Shown in pieces: positions 25,138 to 32,957 of a stretch of DNA of 64,000 bases. The position numbers and the translations under genes are program-made. The stretch is from JAUVPY01 sp034412795 (lineage in GTDB: Bacteria > Chloroflexota > Anaerolineae > 4572-78 > NAK82). The stretch covers positions 1 to 64,000 of the forward strand of contig DAOUMD010000218.1 of assembly GCA_034412795.1 (NCBI GenBank), in the 5' to 3' direction. The notes beneath the pieces are model-generated. The model had not been told where the DNA came from. It saw nothing but the letters and a program-made list of their open reading frames with translations, and made no database searches. Position 1 is the first letter of the stretch. Every line of letters starts with the position of its first letter.

Positions 25138-25599
25138 TTACTCGCTTTGAATGGGTAGGCGGCCGTTCCATATGTCGCGGTGAGACTTCCATTCACCATC
25201 TTCCTGCTTCCAGACCACCATGTATTTGCCCTGGTCGAGAATGCCCCCATCTGCTCCCCTTAGCACGTAAGTTCCAACCTCGAAGGCGAAATCCCCCCGT
25301 CCTTCTACCTCCAACGTCTTACGTTCCGCTGCCCTGATCCCCATATCAAAGGCACCTTGCCAGAAGGCCTGGATGGCTCCTTTGCCAGTGACCATGTCGC
25401 CGTAGGCAGGTATGAGACCCCCGTCCTCAGTGAAATGATCGGCTAAACTCGCCGCATCTTTCCTATCGAAGTCCGTCATCAACTGCTGATTCACGATCAT
25501 TATGGCAGCCCGGACTTCTGATGGAGGTACTTGGGGTGCTTGATTCCTCACGCTTCGTGACCTGTTTGAGTCGGATTTCAGTAGCTTGAACCGGGGCAC
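25138..25599 (-). CDS. SnoaL/DUF4440-like protein
   Basis: 153 residues from GTG 25599; the fold proper starts near VRAAIMIVNQQL, so ATG 25500 is possible. The NTF2-like pattern is clear: NxQLMTDFDRKDAASLADHFTEDG, GDMVTGKGAIQAFW, and the terminal strand KYMVVWKQEDGEWKSHRDIWN. Such proteins bind small molecules or act as isomerases; the substrate is unknown. No signal peptide. About 70 bp downstream of the secreted helical-repeat gene, perhaps in one transcript. Confidence 0.75.
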   Translation of the reverse strand: MPRFKLLKSDSNRSRSVRNQAPQVPPSEVRAAIMIVNQQLMTDFDRKDAASLADHFTEDGGLIPAYGDMVTGKGAIQAFWQGAFDMGIRAAERKTLEVEGRGDFAFEVGTYVLRGADGGILDQGKYMVVWKQEDGEWKSHRDIWNGRLPIQSE

Positions 25600-25668
25600 T
25601 CTGGCTTGATGGTCGCCAGCGGGCTGCGAAACCGCCCTTCCTGGAACTGTGTCGCAAATGTGCGGTGC

Positions 25669-26769
25669 TCATTCAATTCTTGGTTGTGCTGAAACTCTGT
25701 CCGCCCATTGCTGTGCTAGGTCAAGTCCTTCAATAGCGTTAGGACTTTGTTCTCCCAACTCAAGTGCTTGTTTCAGATAGCTTTGACTGGTTTCGAAGAT
25801 TTCAGAAAGCTCCAGTGGTTCATCGTCCGCCAGTTCCGGATTCTTATAGAGCCCTATTCCGTAAGAAAGCCAAGATAATCCAGCATCACGGTACAGAGCT
25901 TCCTTTGTTACGTGGTTGTTGGCCCATAGGGCTTTGTTGTCAGGGTAGGTTTCAACAAATTTGTCAAATATGCGAGCTGCCTCGCCATAGCCCTCAGTCG
26001 AACCAAGAATGACGCCTCTGTTATACGCATAAACCCCTTTGGCATACGATTGCTTCTGGTTGTGTGTATCGATTTCCTCAATTGCTTTAACCAACTTTTT
26101 CTTACTGATGTTTTTGACGACAAGAGTTGGATGAGACTCGTACCAACTAAGGACAATCCTGAATTTGTCGCGCGCCAGATCACAAGTATCATAGCCAAGA
26201 TCAATGCAGGCGTCTTTTAGAGCAACGGCATAGTTATGGAACACCCTTGCCTTATGTCCATCAGCTTTCTGCGGCTGCTTTATTCTGTCATTCGCATATT
26301 CAGAAAGTGCAAGTGCCTTTTCTGTATCTTTCTCAAGAAGAGCAGTTTCAATTGTGTCCTGAAAGAATTTAGGTATCTCGAAGTCTTGCTGAAGGGTGTA
26401 GATAGTGAGCCGCCTACTGAAATACTTCTCGCCAGATTCGGTTCTTTGTGGCTGAATAGGAAGCACACGACCGCTGTAACCCCCGGGGGGGGCAAGGGTA
26501 ATCACGATGTTTTCAATTTCCCTCTCGACAGCTATTGACTGATCGAAGAGATAACGATCTCCTGTCAGGTCAACCGGAAAAGACAAGATTCCAGGGTTCA
26601 CATCTAGCGTTAGTTGGGCGTTGGGTAAGTTCTTCTCTTTCCCCAAATACGGGAAGACTCTGATGGCTAGCTCTACCTCGGTGTTTGGGCCACTGGCATA
26701 GGCATCAGCCGTTTGGTACAGTAGTAATAGCATTAACATCAAGAAGCTAGTTGCTTTTATCGCCTTCAT
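25669..26769 (-). CDS. Secreted protein with TPR-like helical repeats
   Basis: 366 residues from ATG 26769, chosen because GGAGGGGG lies just upstream and a signal peptide starts there (MKAIKATSFLMLMLLLLY, cleavage after ADAYA). Next a beta-rich region (about 35-130) and then helical repeats from about 150 to the end (ALSEYANDRI, AYNRGVILGSTEGYGEAARIFDKFVETYPDNKALWANN split over repeats). The start codon overlaps the stop of the membrane protein gene upstream (ATGA), so the two are translationally coupled. Function unknown; likely an extracytoplasmic scaffold. Confidence 0.75.
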   Translation of the reverse strand: MKAIKATSFLMLMLLLLYQTADAYASGPNTEVELAIRVFPYLGKEKNLPNAQLTLDVNPGILSFPVDLTGDRYLFDQSIAVEREIENIVITLAPPGGYSGRVLPIQPQRTESGEKYFSRRLTIYTLQQDFEIPKFFQDTIETALLEKDTEKALALSEYANDRIKQPQKADGHKARVFHNYAVALKDACIDLGYDTCDLARDKFRIVLSWYESHPTLVVKNISKKKLVKAIEEIDTHNQKQSYAKGVYAYNRGVILGSTEGYGEAARIFDKFVETYPDNKALWANNHVTKEALYRDAGLSWLSYGIGLYKNPELADDEPLELSEIFETSQSYLKQALELGEQSPNAIEGLDLAQQWADRVSAQPRIE

Positions 26770-27332
26770 CTGCTGTCCCCCTCCTGACCGTCTGCTAACA
26801 ATGCGTGTCCTCCTAAACCTAGTACCAAACCAAGAAGCATAATCGTTTCCGGAAAGCGGCCTGAAATCCAACCCGAAATTGAATCATAGACTTCTTTTGT
26901 AAATGCCGCATCCTCGAGTTTCGGTTGCAGAGTCCCTAATACCTCAGTGTGGCTGTGAAATAGGAAAATGAGTGCAAGCCCTATATACCCTGCGAGAACC
27001 AACCCGAAAGCCTTCTCACGTATTTTGGTCTTCTTGCTCCATAGATAGCCAAGCCCTAGGCCGGCAAGGACACTTGTAATCACTTTAATGGTAATGCCTT
27101 GAAAGTCATCTTCGGAAGAAATATATTGAGATAGGAATTCTAGTTTGGCTTCAATCCTGTCAGGATTGTTGAAAAGTTTCCAATCGGGATCCAAAATCAT
27201 GGACTCCAGATACCACAGTGGGAAAAAATAGAGTGTCAAAAAAAGGATCAGGACAACAAAGAGTATAACTGATCGTTGGGTGATTCTGTTTATGAATTCA
27301 GTCAATTGTTTCGTAGTAGTGGTTCTCTTCAT
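26766..27332 (-). CDS. Small membrane protein of unknown function
   Basis: 188 residues from ATG 27332 with GGGGTG 6 nt upstream (a TTG at 27344 is in frame). Hydrophobic segments at about 20-42, 88-102, 115-133 and 160-180; a soluble loop lies between the first two. No known family recognised. Coupled to the secreted TPR-like gene by a 4-bp overlap. Its upstream region carries one copy of the phased AACG promoter. Confidence 0.7.
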   Translation of the reverse strand: MKRTTTTKQLTEFINRITQRSVILFVVLILFLTLYFFPLWYLESMILDPDWKLFNNPDRIEAKLEFLSQYISSEDDFQGITIKVITSVLAGLGLGYLWSKKTKIREKAFGLVLAGYIGLALIFLFHSHTEVLGTLQPKLEDAAFTKEVYDSISGWISGRFPETIMLLGLVLGLGGHALLADGQEGDSR

Positions 27333-27549
27333 GGTGCACCCCAAATGAATTGATTGTTAGGCGAGATCTACACCTGCTGGGCATGGTTAGCCTGATTAGG
27401 TCTTCTTAGCCGCTGTTCCACCCTATCCTACCTGAGAGGTTTACAGTGTTTTCGCATAAGCTGGTTTTGCAGAATGCAGGCAAGTCCAGCAATTACGGTT
27501 GATTGTGGAAATATTGCATTATTACTCTCCGTTCTTCAAATACAGCAAT

Positions 27550-27580
27550 AGAATAGCATACAAGGCGTTCCAAGAGCGTT
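27550..27580 (-). promoter_or_regulatory. Promoter with phased AACG boxes (membrane protein gene)
   Basis: Minus-strand extended -10 TGCTATTCT (hexamer 27550-27555). CGTT boxes on the plus strand at 27566 and 27577, 11 bp apart; the box expected 22 bp further is degenerate. About 220 bp before the start codon. The rest of the 27333-27648 spacer shows no gene. Confidence 0.5.
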
Positions 27581-27648
27581 GCGTGGCATATCGATTGGAT
27601 TTCAATGTGCCCCACATGGCCAGGTGGTCCATGTGTGAGCTGTTTTGT

Positions 27649-28326
27649 TCATAACGACCTGATATCTGACTCAATCTGTTCGATGATTTGACGCCATATA
27701 TGTCTATCTGAGTCGATACCCGTGTGAAATGCGTGCCTCGGCTTTTTTCCGAAACGACAGTCGCGCATAAGCTTTCTCCCGTTCCAATCCTTGCACCATT
27801 TAACCTTATGATTCATTACCCCGTCGATGCGCCTGCCACAAGAGATACCACCGAGACAACCAACTACAGTACCCGAGCAATCCTCGAGAAATGTTGGTTT
27901 GGTGATTGAGTTTTTTTGATACCAGTTATGGGTGTTGTCACCGTATGGTTTCACTACTTGTTCATGGTCGCCAAGTGGGCCAAAAACGGGATCGATAAGT
28001 CCCACAAAATTCGGTTGCCGCGACAGTTTCCTGGAGAGTCTACATGCCGCCCATCCGCCATAGCTATGTCCAATCAAGGCCACGTACGACGGCGAGGACT
28101 CCCGCATATGGAGTTCCTGCATGTGCTGAGAAGTATTTGGTTCACTGAACGGATTGTCATTATCATCCGGGTTCCAGCTAATACTAAGAATGTGATTGTC
28201 AGGAACACCCAGATTAACCAGTCGTGGCCTGAGCTCTTCTACCAACTCGGGAATCCCATCCCCTCCGGCACGACCCCAAATGCCGAGTACTACCGCCTGG
28301 CTAACATTATCTAGGATGTTTGTCAT
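27649..28326 (-). CDS. Alpha/beta-hydrolase (lipase/thioesterase-like)
   Basis: 225 residues. The nucleophile elbow GHSYGGWAA (Ser about 93) follows a YVALIGH strand; IDPVFGP after the next strand is a candidate for the acid, and a His near the C-terminus (AFHTGIDSDRHIW) completes a triad. No signal peptide. GGAGAAG precedes the ATG. It follows the radical SAM gene by 167 bp on the same strand and may be the last gene of the putative peptide-modification set, as a thioesterase or esterase. That role is inferred from position only. Confidence 0.7.
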   Translation of the reverse strand: MTNILDNVSQAVVLGIWGRAGGDGIPELVEELRPRLVNLGVPDNHILSISWNPDDNDNPFSEPNTSQHMQELHMRESSPSYVALIGHSYGGWAACRLSRKLSRQPNFVGLIDPVFGPLGDHEQVVKPYGDNTHNWYQKNSITKPTFLEDCSGTVVGCLGGISCGRRIDGVMNHKVKWCKDWNGRKLMRDCRFGKKPRHAFHTGIDSDRHIWRQIIEQIESDIRSL

Positions 28327-28493
28327 CGTGAACTTCTCCTAATGAAAGGCGGGACACATTTTCCGCCTACTGTTTCTGTCGTCTGGATTTTCCCTACCGT
28401 TATCCCTGCGAGTGACGACAGGTGGACCATCTTGGCCGAAAAGCGGTGGTGGACCCAGGCCGGGCGAATATTATTGGATAAGCTATTTAAATT

Positions 28494-29552
28494 CTAGTTT
28501 GTGTCCCTCTTCTGGGTGTGTTTCCGTCGAATATCTGATTCAACCAGGATCTTGTCGGGATAAAGAGAGATGCCATTTTTTATTGTATTATAGGGGCACG
28601 CCAATGTGGCAGTATCTCCTGTTTCAAGCCCCTTTAGCCATGGCAAGAATAGATCTCGATCAATATGTACAGTTCCGTCTAGATTTAGATGTCCAATTCT
28701 GTTCCTGGGATCAGAGAAGGCAACCGTACATTTTGCAATTTCACCATTTGACCTGATCACCAGTGAGTTTGCTTTGGAAGCATAACAAACATACTGTCCA
28801 TCGCTTGGAGGTTTATAAATCAATCGAGGGTATAGCCTGTCTTCTAGAGATTGTTTTATTTTAGCTTTATCAGCTTCGGGAATTACGCGTATTCTGTCAT
28901 TATTTGGTCCACCTAATGGTTCAATACCTTTCAGGAAGACGCTAAACCTTGGGTCATCACCGAATTCGTCATTGATAAGGTCAACCAATGAAAAGAGTTG
29001 ATGCCAGGTGTCAGGGGCGAAATGTACTCGAAGTACAATGGTTACCTCGTGATTCGTGGAACGAATGGCCAATAAATTCTGCCATATTGTTTCGAAGGTG
29101 CCTTTACCATTTGCTTTTAGTCGGGTTCGGTTGTGCAACGGTGAGTCGCCGTCTAATGAAATCTGGAAAGTTTGAAGCCCAAGGGAGACGAGCTTGTTGA
29201 ATGTGTCTAAGTCAAGAATAAATCCATTCGTTGTGATGTTAGCACGATACTTTAATTTCGATTGTTCACAGGCCAAGGATACGATGTGAGAAGAAATTTC
29301 ATAAATCACGGATTTTGCCAGTAAGGGTTCGCCACCAAACCAGCTGATCTCAAGTACATCGAGATCTGACACACGGTTGGCTATTAGTTTCTTGATCGCC
29401 GTAACGAGTTCAGGCTTCATCACACCTAGAATAAAGTCCTCGTAGCAGTATGTACACCGAAAATTACATTTCTCAGTAGGAAGGAGAAACAGGTTGAGTT
29501 TTCGTGGATTAAGTGCTTCAGCGATTCGCGGATTTAGCTCTATTATAGACAT
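28494..29552 (-). CDS. Radical SAM/SPASM-type peptide-modifying enzyme
   Basis: 352 residues from ATG 29552 (an in-frame TTG precedes). The cluster motif CNFRCTYC lies at residues 29-36, followed by the WFGGEPLL motif common in SPASM maturases and TTNGF. The C-terminal part has extra cysteines (YVCYAS, IAKCTV, LACPYN) for an auxiliary Fe-S cluster. Enzymes of this type modify ribosomal peptides (thioether, C-C or epimer formation) or mature sulfatases. No sulfatase is nearby; 370 bp upstream is a 108-residue protein with a two-Cys tail that could be its substrate. Enzyme class is firm, substrate inferred. Confidence 0.85.
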   Translation of the reverse strand: MSIIELNPRIAEALNPRKLNLFLLPTEKCNFRCTYCYEDFILGVMKPELVTAIKKLIANRVSDLDVLEISWFGGEPLLAKSVIYEISSHIVSLACEQSKLKYRANITTNGFILDLDTFNKLVSLGLQTFQISLDGDSPLHNRTRLKANGKGTFETIWQNLLAIRSTNHEVTIVLRVHFAPDTWHQLFSLVDLINDEFGDDPRFSVFLKGIEPLGGPNNDRIRVIPEADKAKIKQSLEDRLYPRLIYKPPSDGQYVCYASKANSLVIRSNGEIAKCTVAFSDPRNRIGHLNLDGTVHIDRDLFLPWLKGLETGDTATLACPYNTIKNGISLYPDKILVESDIRRKHTQKRDTN

Positions 29553-29567
29553 AAGATGAGTTTCCAA

Positions 29568-29917
29568 TCAAGAGTGAAATCAGCATCGTAGTTCCTTATA
29601 ATCAGGTTTCCACATCGACAGTTGTTTGTTGACTACTGTGCCTAATGAATTATGAATTCGAAATGGTGGTCTCAGTACTTCTAACGTTGCTGGCAGCCAA
29701 CCGGCTCCTGCCCAAGCGCACCAATGCTTCTGACCTTGGCGCACTTGGGCTGAGCACGTTCTTGCATTTGGGCGAGGGCATCAATGATCCGAGCAACACC
29801 GTGATAATTGTCGACCGAAATGTCACAATCCATGTCAGGTAGCCCGGTCAGACGCTCAACCGTCGACCGATCTTGGCTATGTTCCTGGCCAGAAATTCCC
29901 CAAGGACCTGCCAGGTG
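29568..29917. other. Spacer with a decayed coding stretch
   Basis: About 350 bp between the putative precursor and the radical SAM gene. On the minus strand an open stretch reads ...ERLTGLPDMDCDIS, DNYHGVARIIDALAQMQERA..., protein-like but with no RBS, no fit to a known family and a stop soon after. It may be remnant of a mobile element or a lost gene. No terminator was seen. Confidence 0.4.
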
Positions 29918-30244
29918 TCAGAACGTAACGCAAAAAATATTCACAGTTACAATGGAACACTGGTAATCGCCTATTGCCGCGTCATCACCCTGGAGTGATT
30001 GTTCGAGCTTCTGCTGCAGAGCTGCCCGAAAAGCCTCATCTTCGATAACAATCCTACCGCACTCGTCAATTGATATAGTTTCTAACCTTACACTGGCTAC
30101 TTCGGCTTCAAGTGTTTGCAGAGTTGTTTCGCTTTTTCTGACCAACCCGTTTACCAGCGGTGTGCTTCTTAGCACTGCTTTACCTTCCACACGAGTATCT
30201 ACATCAAGTGGTGTTATCCTTACCTCAAATTGTTTAGATGACAT
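29918..30244 (-). CDS. Putative RiPP precursor with two-cysteine tail
   Basis: 108 residues from ATG 30244, which has AAAGGAGAAGG upstream. The first ~90 residues are charged and helical/strand-like (MSSKQFEVRITPLDVDTR..., IVIEDEAFRAALQQKLEQSL), the latter resembling the leader region of bacteriocin-like precursors. After GDDAAIGDY comes the short hydrophobic tail QCSIVTVNIFCVTF with two Cys. It lies 13 bp after a cytoplasmic subtilase gene and upstream of a radical SAM gene. Leader plus short Cys tail plus protease plus radical SAM suggests a sactipeptide/ranthipeptide-like product. It could instead be a small structural protein. Confidence 0.6.
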   Translation of the reverse strand: MSSKQFEVRITPLDVDTRVEGKAVLRSTPLVNGLVRKSETTLQTLEAEVASVRLETISIDECGRIVIEDEAFRAALQQKLEQSLQGDDAAIGDYQCSIVTVNIFCVTF

Positions 30245-30257
30245 GGGTCCTTCTCCT

Positions 30258-31760
30258 TTATCGTAAGAGATTGACTGCAGCATTTTGTAAGTTGACTTCT
30301 TTTGCTTCCCGAGCAGTTGTTAAGGCTCTAATTGCATTTATACGCCCCTTTCCAAGTTTACCCGCAAAATCTGGATTCGCAGCATCAATATTGTCACAGG
30401 TGCTTTCGATTATATGACGTACTCGGTTATTGCTAAGGTTAGAATTCAGCGACCAGATTAAGGCAGCTAATCCAGCTACGTAGGGTGCGGCCATAGACGT
30501 CCCGTCGTGAAGTGCGTAGCCGCCATTGCCAGTTGTCGAGAGTATGTTCTCACCTGGAGCAGAAACATCAATTTGCTTCCCATAGTTGGACACTCTTGCC
30601 TTGTGCTCATTTTGATCAATAGCTGCCACCGCAATAACTTCAGGATATACCGCAGGATATTGCGGGGAAGCGGTAATATCACGACCATCCGGGTTCGGCG
30701 GCTTGGCATTCCCGGCTGCAAAGACAATGAGTACGTTGTTCGCAGTAGCCTTGGTAATCGCTCGAGCTACGGCTGGTTCATCACCATTCATAATCCAACT
30801 ACAGTTAACCACATATCGGTGGTCTGGATTCTCAATCGCCCGATTGGTCACATAGTTAATTGCATCAGCACGATTTGCATTAAAACCCTTGCTTAGTTTA
30901 ATTCGAAGGGGCATAAACCGACATTCTGGAGCAACACCTATCACGCCTTCACCATTGTTAACCGCAGCAGCAATCCCGGCCACATGTGTCCCGTGAAATC
31001 TGTCGTTGTCTTCGTCTTCCGGGACGTCGTCGCCTTCAGGAAAAAAGTCCCAATCTTCACTGTCGCGTGGTAACAGGTTTCCTCGTAAGTCTGGATGGTC
31101 CAAATCCACACCACTGTCAATAATGACGATAGTGACGTTAGGAGCTCCCTTAGTAAGTTCCCAAGCTGCTGCGATCTTTATATCGGCTCCAGCAGTACCT
31201 TGTTTACCATTCACTGTCTGACCAGTATTGACTAGGCCCCAGAGTTTCTGAAACTCAGGGGTGTCCGGTATATATGCGAAATCATTAAGCCCGAACTCAC
31301 TTGGGGCAGCAAACTCAACTTCATCTAGATCTGATACTATTTGCAGTGTCTCAAATAACCCCTTATCCTCTGGAACCGAAACAGTATAGTACCCACGGGT
31401 TCGTTGCTTAACTATGATATGACTTCCCAATTCTTGAAGGATTTGTTCAGCGTCTTCCTCGCTTATGTCTTCTCGGAATTGCACTGTATATTCATCGGGC
31501 ATAAAGTAGCGAGTCAACCCTTCATCATCAATCATAACCGGGATGGAGTTACCAACACCCGTCGGCATGGCGGCCGCGTCATCACTTAAGTCCAAAACAT
31601 CAAGTATAGGTCTTGAACTAAACGCTGCACCCGTAGGTCCTGAGCTAAACGCTGCCTTATCAACCTCATATGTGACAACCAATTCGTCCTCTTTTGGCGT
31701 GAACTCGCAGGTTTTCCCACTAAACTTGTTGGTATAACTGAATTTGCTTTCTTCCTTCAT
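30258..31760 (-). CDS. Cytoplasmic subtilisin-like (S8) protease
   Basis: 500 residues from ATG 31760 with GGAG 7 nt upstream. No signal peptide. Residues about 85-150 look like a fervidolysin-type propeptide (EYTVQFREDISEEDAEQIL, YYTVSVP). The catalytic triad is complete: IIDSGVDLDHPDL (Asp215), HGTHVAGIAA (His256), GTSMAAPYVAG (Ser421), with the oxyanion Asn in FAAGNA. The N-terminal 80 residues contain a doubled AAFSS motif of unknown role. Next gene, 13 bp on, is the putative precursor; a leader-cleaving role, as for subtilases in lanthipeptide and cyanobactin loci, is inferred. Confidence 0.88.
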   Translation of the reverse strand: MKEESKFSYTNKFSGKTCEFTPKEDELVVTYEVDKAAFSSGPTGAAFSSRPILDVLDLSDDAAAMPTGVGNSIPVMIDDEGLTRYFMPDEYTVQFREDISEEDAEQILQELGSHIIVKQRTRGYYTVSVPEDKGLFETLQIVSDLDEVEFAAPSEFGLNDFAYIPDTPEFQKLWGLVNTGQTVNGKQGTAGADIKIAAAWELTKGAPNVTIVIIDSGVDLDHPDLRGNLLPRDSEDWDFFPEGDDVPEDEDNDRFHGTHVAGIAAAVNNGEGVIGVAPECRFMPLRIKLSKGFNANRADAINYVTNRAIENPDHRYVVNCSWIMNGDEPAVARAITKATANNVLIVFAAGNAKPPNPDGRDITASPQYPAVYPEVIAVAAIDQNEHKARVSNYGKQIDVSAPGENILSTTGNGGYALHDGTSMAAPYVAGLAALIWSLNSNLSNNRVRHIIESTCDNIDAANPDFAGKLGKGRINAIRALTTAREAKEVNLQNAAVNLLR

Positions 31761-31764
31761 CAAA

Positions 31765-31950
31765 TCACTCCGTATGATCCATCAACAGTGCGTAACACTG
31801 AGCATCATCTGGATATCTGATCAGGAAACCATCCCAGATCTTGACATTTAGCCTAATCTGGGCGGATTGTATGGATGATTTTTCAATATTACGAGCAAGA
31901 TCACCCGCCCGGCGGGCCAATCGGATCACGTCAACCCAAACGAATACCAC
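31765..31950 (-). CDS. Small hypothetical protein upstream of the S8 protease
   Basis: 61 codons from GTG 31950, stop 4 nt before the protease ATG. The sequence (VIRLARRAGDLARNIEKSS, then IRLNVKIWDGFLIRYPDDAQCYALL) is amphipathic and protein-like, with codon use like its neighbours. No RBS is obvious at the GTG. No family recognised; may be the tail of a longer lost gene. Confidence 0.4.
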   Translation of the reverse strand: MVFVWVDVIRLARRAGDLARNIEKSSIQSAQIRLNVKIWDGFLIRYPDDAQCYALLMDHTE

Positions 31951-32028
31951 TATCGAAGCGAAGGATGTCGAAACACGTTAAGGCAAGCCGGGTCGGGTAA
32001 ATCCTTGTGCTATGCCGTGATCAGCGTA

Positions 32029-32448
32029 TCACTCCTCCTCGACGATAGAGTTGGTAAAGGAAAGACTGATTTCGGCATGATCGCCTCCACCTATTTCGGT
32101 ATTTCTTAATTGAATACCATGGTGTGCAGGTCTGCCACCCCGTGGGACAGTGAAGCTCACGACCTTTTCGTCTTCCAGGTCGGTTGTGCTTTCAGAGGTA
32201 CCTTCAAAGAGTTTTGCGTTTCCCTCGATTTGGACTGTCCCACGATCGACAGATCGCGCTGTCAGACGTAGCTCAACGCGGCACTCACCGCCCCAGCGTA
32301 CGTCTGGGATCTCGATCGCAGAAGCGGGTTGACCAGTATCAAGGACCATCTCCACGTTATAAACGCGATGGACCTTTTCGTCGCTCTGAGGCCAATACTC
32401 GTCGTCTGTGCCGTTGATAATGACCGTGCCTGCTAGTCGCCTTGCCAT
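32029..32448 (-). CDS. Hypothetical beta-rich protein, first gene of the S8/radical SAM set
   Basis: 139 residues, AGGAGGT before the ATG. No signal peptide or TM. Alternating strands with charged turns (ECRVELRLTARSVDRG, GDHAEISLSFTNS) suggest a beta sandwich. I do not recognise the family. The promoter immediately upstream is the best copy of the extended -10/phased AACG layout, so this gene and probably the genes after it share the control of hsp20. Confidence 0.65.
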   Translation of the reverse strand: MARRLAGTVIINGTDDEYWPQSDEKVHRVYNVEMVLDTGQPASAIEIPDVRWGGECRVELRLTARSVDRGTVQIEGNAKLFEGTSESTTDLEDEKVVSFTVPRGGRPAHHGIQLRNTEIGGGDHAEISLSFTNSIVEEE

Positions 32449-32478
32449 TTCTAGCTACCTCCTGTTAAATAGTTTCGG

Positions 32479-32545
32479 TTATAATAGCACATAAACCGTT
32501 CCCAAAACGTTGCCTGGCACGCCGTTTAGCGTTGCTTGAGGCGTT
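32479..32545 (-). promoter_or_regulatory. Promoter with phased AACG boxes (139-residue protein gene)
   Basis: Minus-strand extended -10 TGCTATTAT (hexamer 32481-32486). CGTT boxes on the plus strand at 32497, 32508, 32530 and 32542, spaced 11, 22 and 12 bp, the same series as at 19938-19983. An extra CGTT is at 32523. Confidence 0.7.
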
Positions 32546-32688
32546 TCTGGAGAAAGAATTCGAGGATTAGGATGAAATTACTATGAAATTTGCCATATCA
32601 TAGAAAGTAGGATATACTTGTCGGGTAGAAGGTGGGCCGGGTGGGAAAAGAGACTCGGCCTCATAGTGCTTACGAAAGGAGCGGAAGG

Positions 32689-32880
32689 ATGAAACTGGTA
32701 CGTTGCCGGGATCACGGCTTTGATTGTGACTTCGAAGCGAAAGGGGAAACCGAGGAAGAGGTTCTGCCCAAGGCCGCGGAACATGTCCACGTCGTTCACG
32801 GCGTGGAAGTAACCCCTGAGCTGGCTGAACAGGTACGGGTGGGAATACACGAGGTGCCGGACAAGAGGCGTGAAACGTGA
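32689..32880 (+). CDS. DUF1059 small protein (paralogue)
   Basis: 63 residues from ATG 32689 (MKLVRCRDHGFDCDFEAKG...TPELAEQVRVGIHEV), with AAAGGAGCGGAAGG upstream. Same family as the 58-residue protein at 19665-19841; Cys, CDxE and VTPELA positions match. Divergent from the 139-residue gene across the phased promoter region. The last codons run into a CGTGATGCG word array, which may have extended the C-terminus (DKRRET). Confidence 0.85.
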   Translation: MKLVRCRDHGFDCDFEAKGETEEEVLPKAAEHVHVVHGVEVTPELAEQVRVGIHEVPDKRRET

Positions 32881-32957
32881 TGCGTGATGTGTGAAACGTG
32901 ATGCGTTGGGCGCGGTGGTTACGGATCATGCATCACGTTTCACGTTTTACGTTTCAG
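32870..32957. repeat. Fold-back word array (GTGAAACGTGATGCG)
   Basis: Left words GTGAAACGTGATGCG, right words CATCACGTTTCACGTTTTACG. Same words as at 10618-10720. Overlaps the 3' ends of the two converging genes. Confidence 0.8.

Noticed and set aside
28326..28450. 35-codon minus-strand ORF ending in the hydrolase start
   Set aside because: No ribosome site, no leader/core pattern; probably chance.
28412..28756. Plus-strand frame rich in Gly/Pro/Tyr as a hidden peptide precursor
   Set aside because: Overlaps the radical SAM gene in antisense, no ribosome site, composition explained by the opposite frame.
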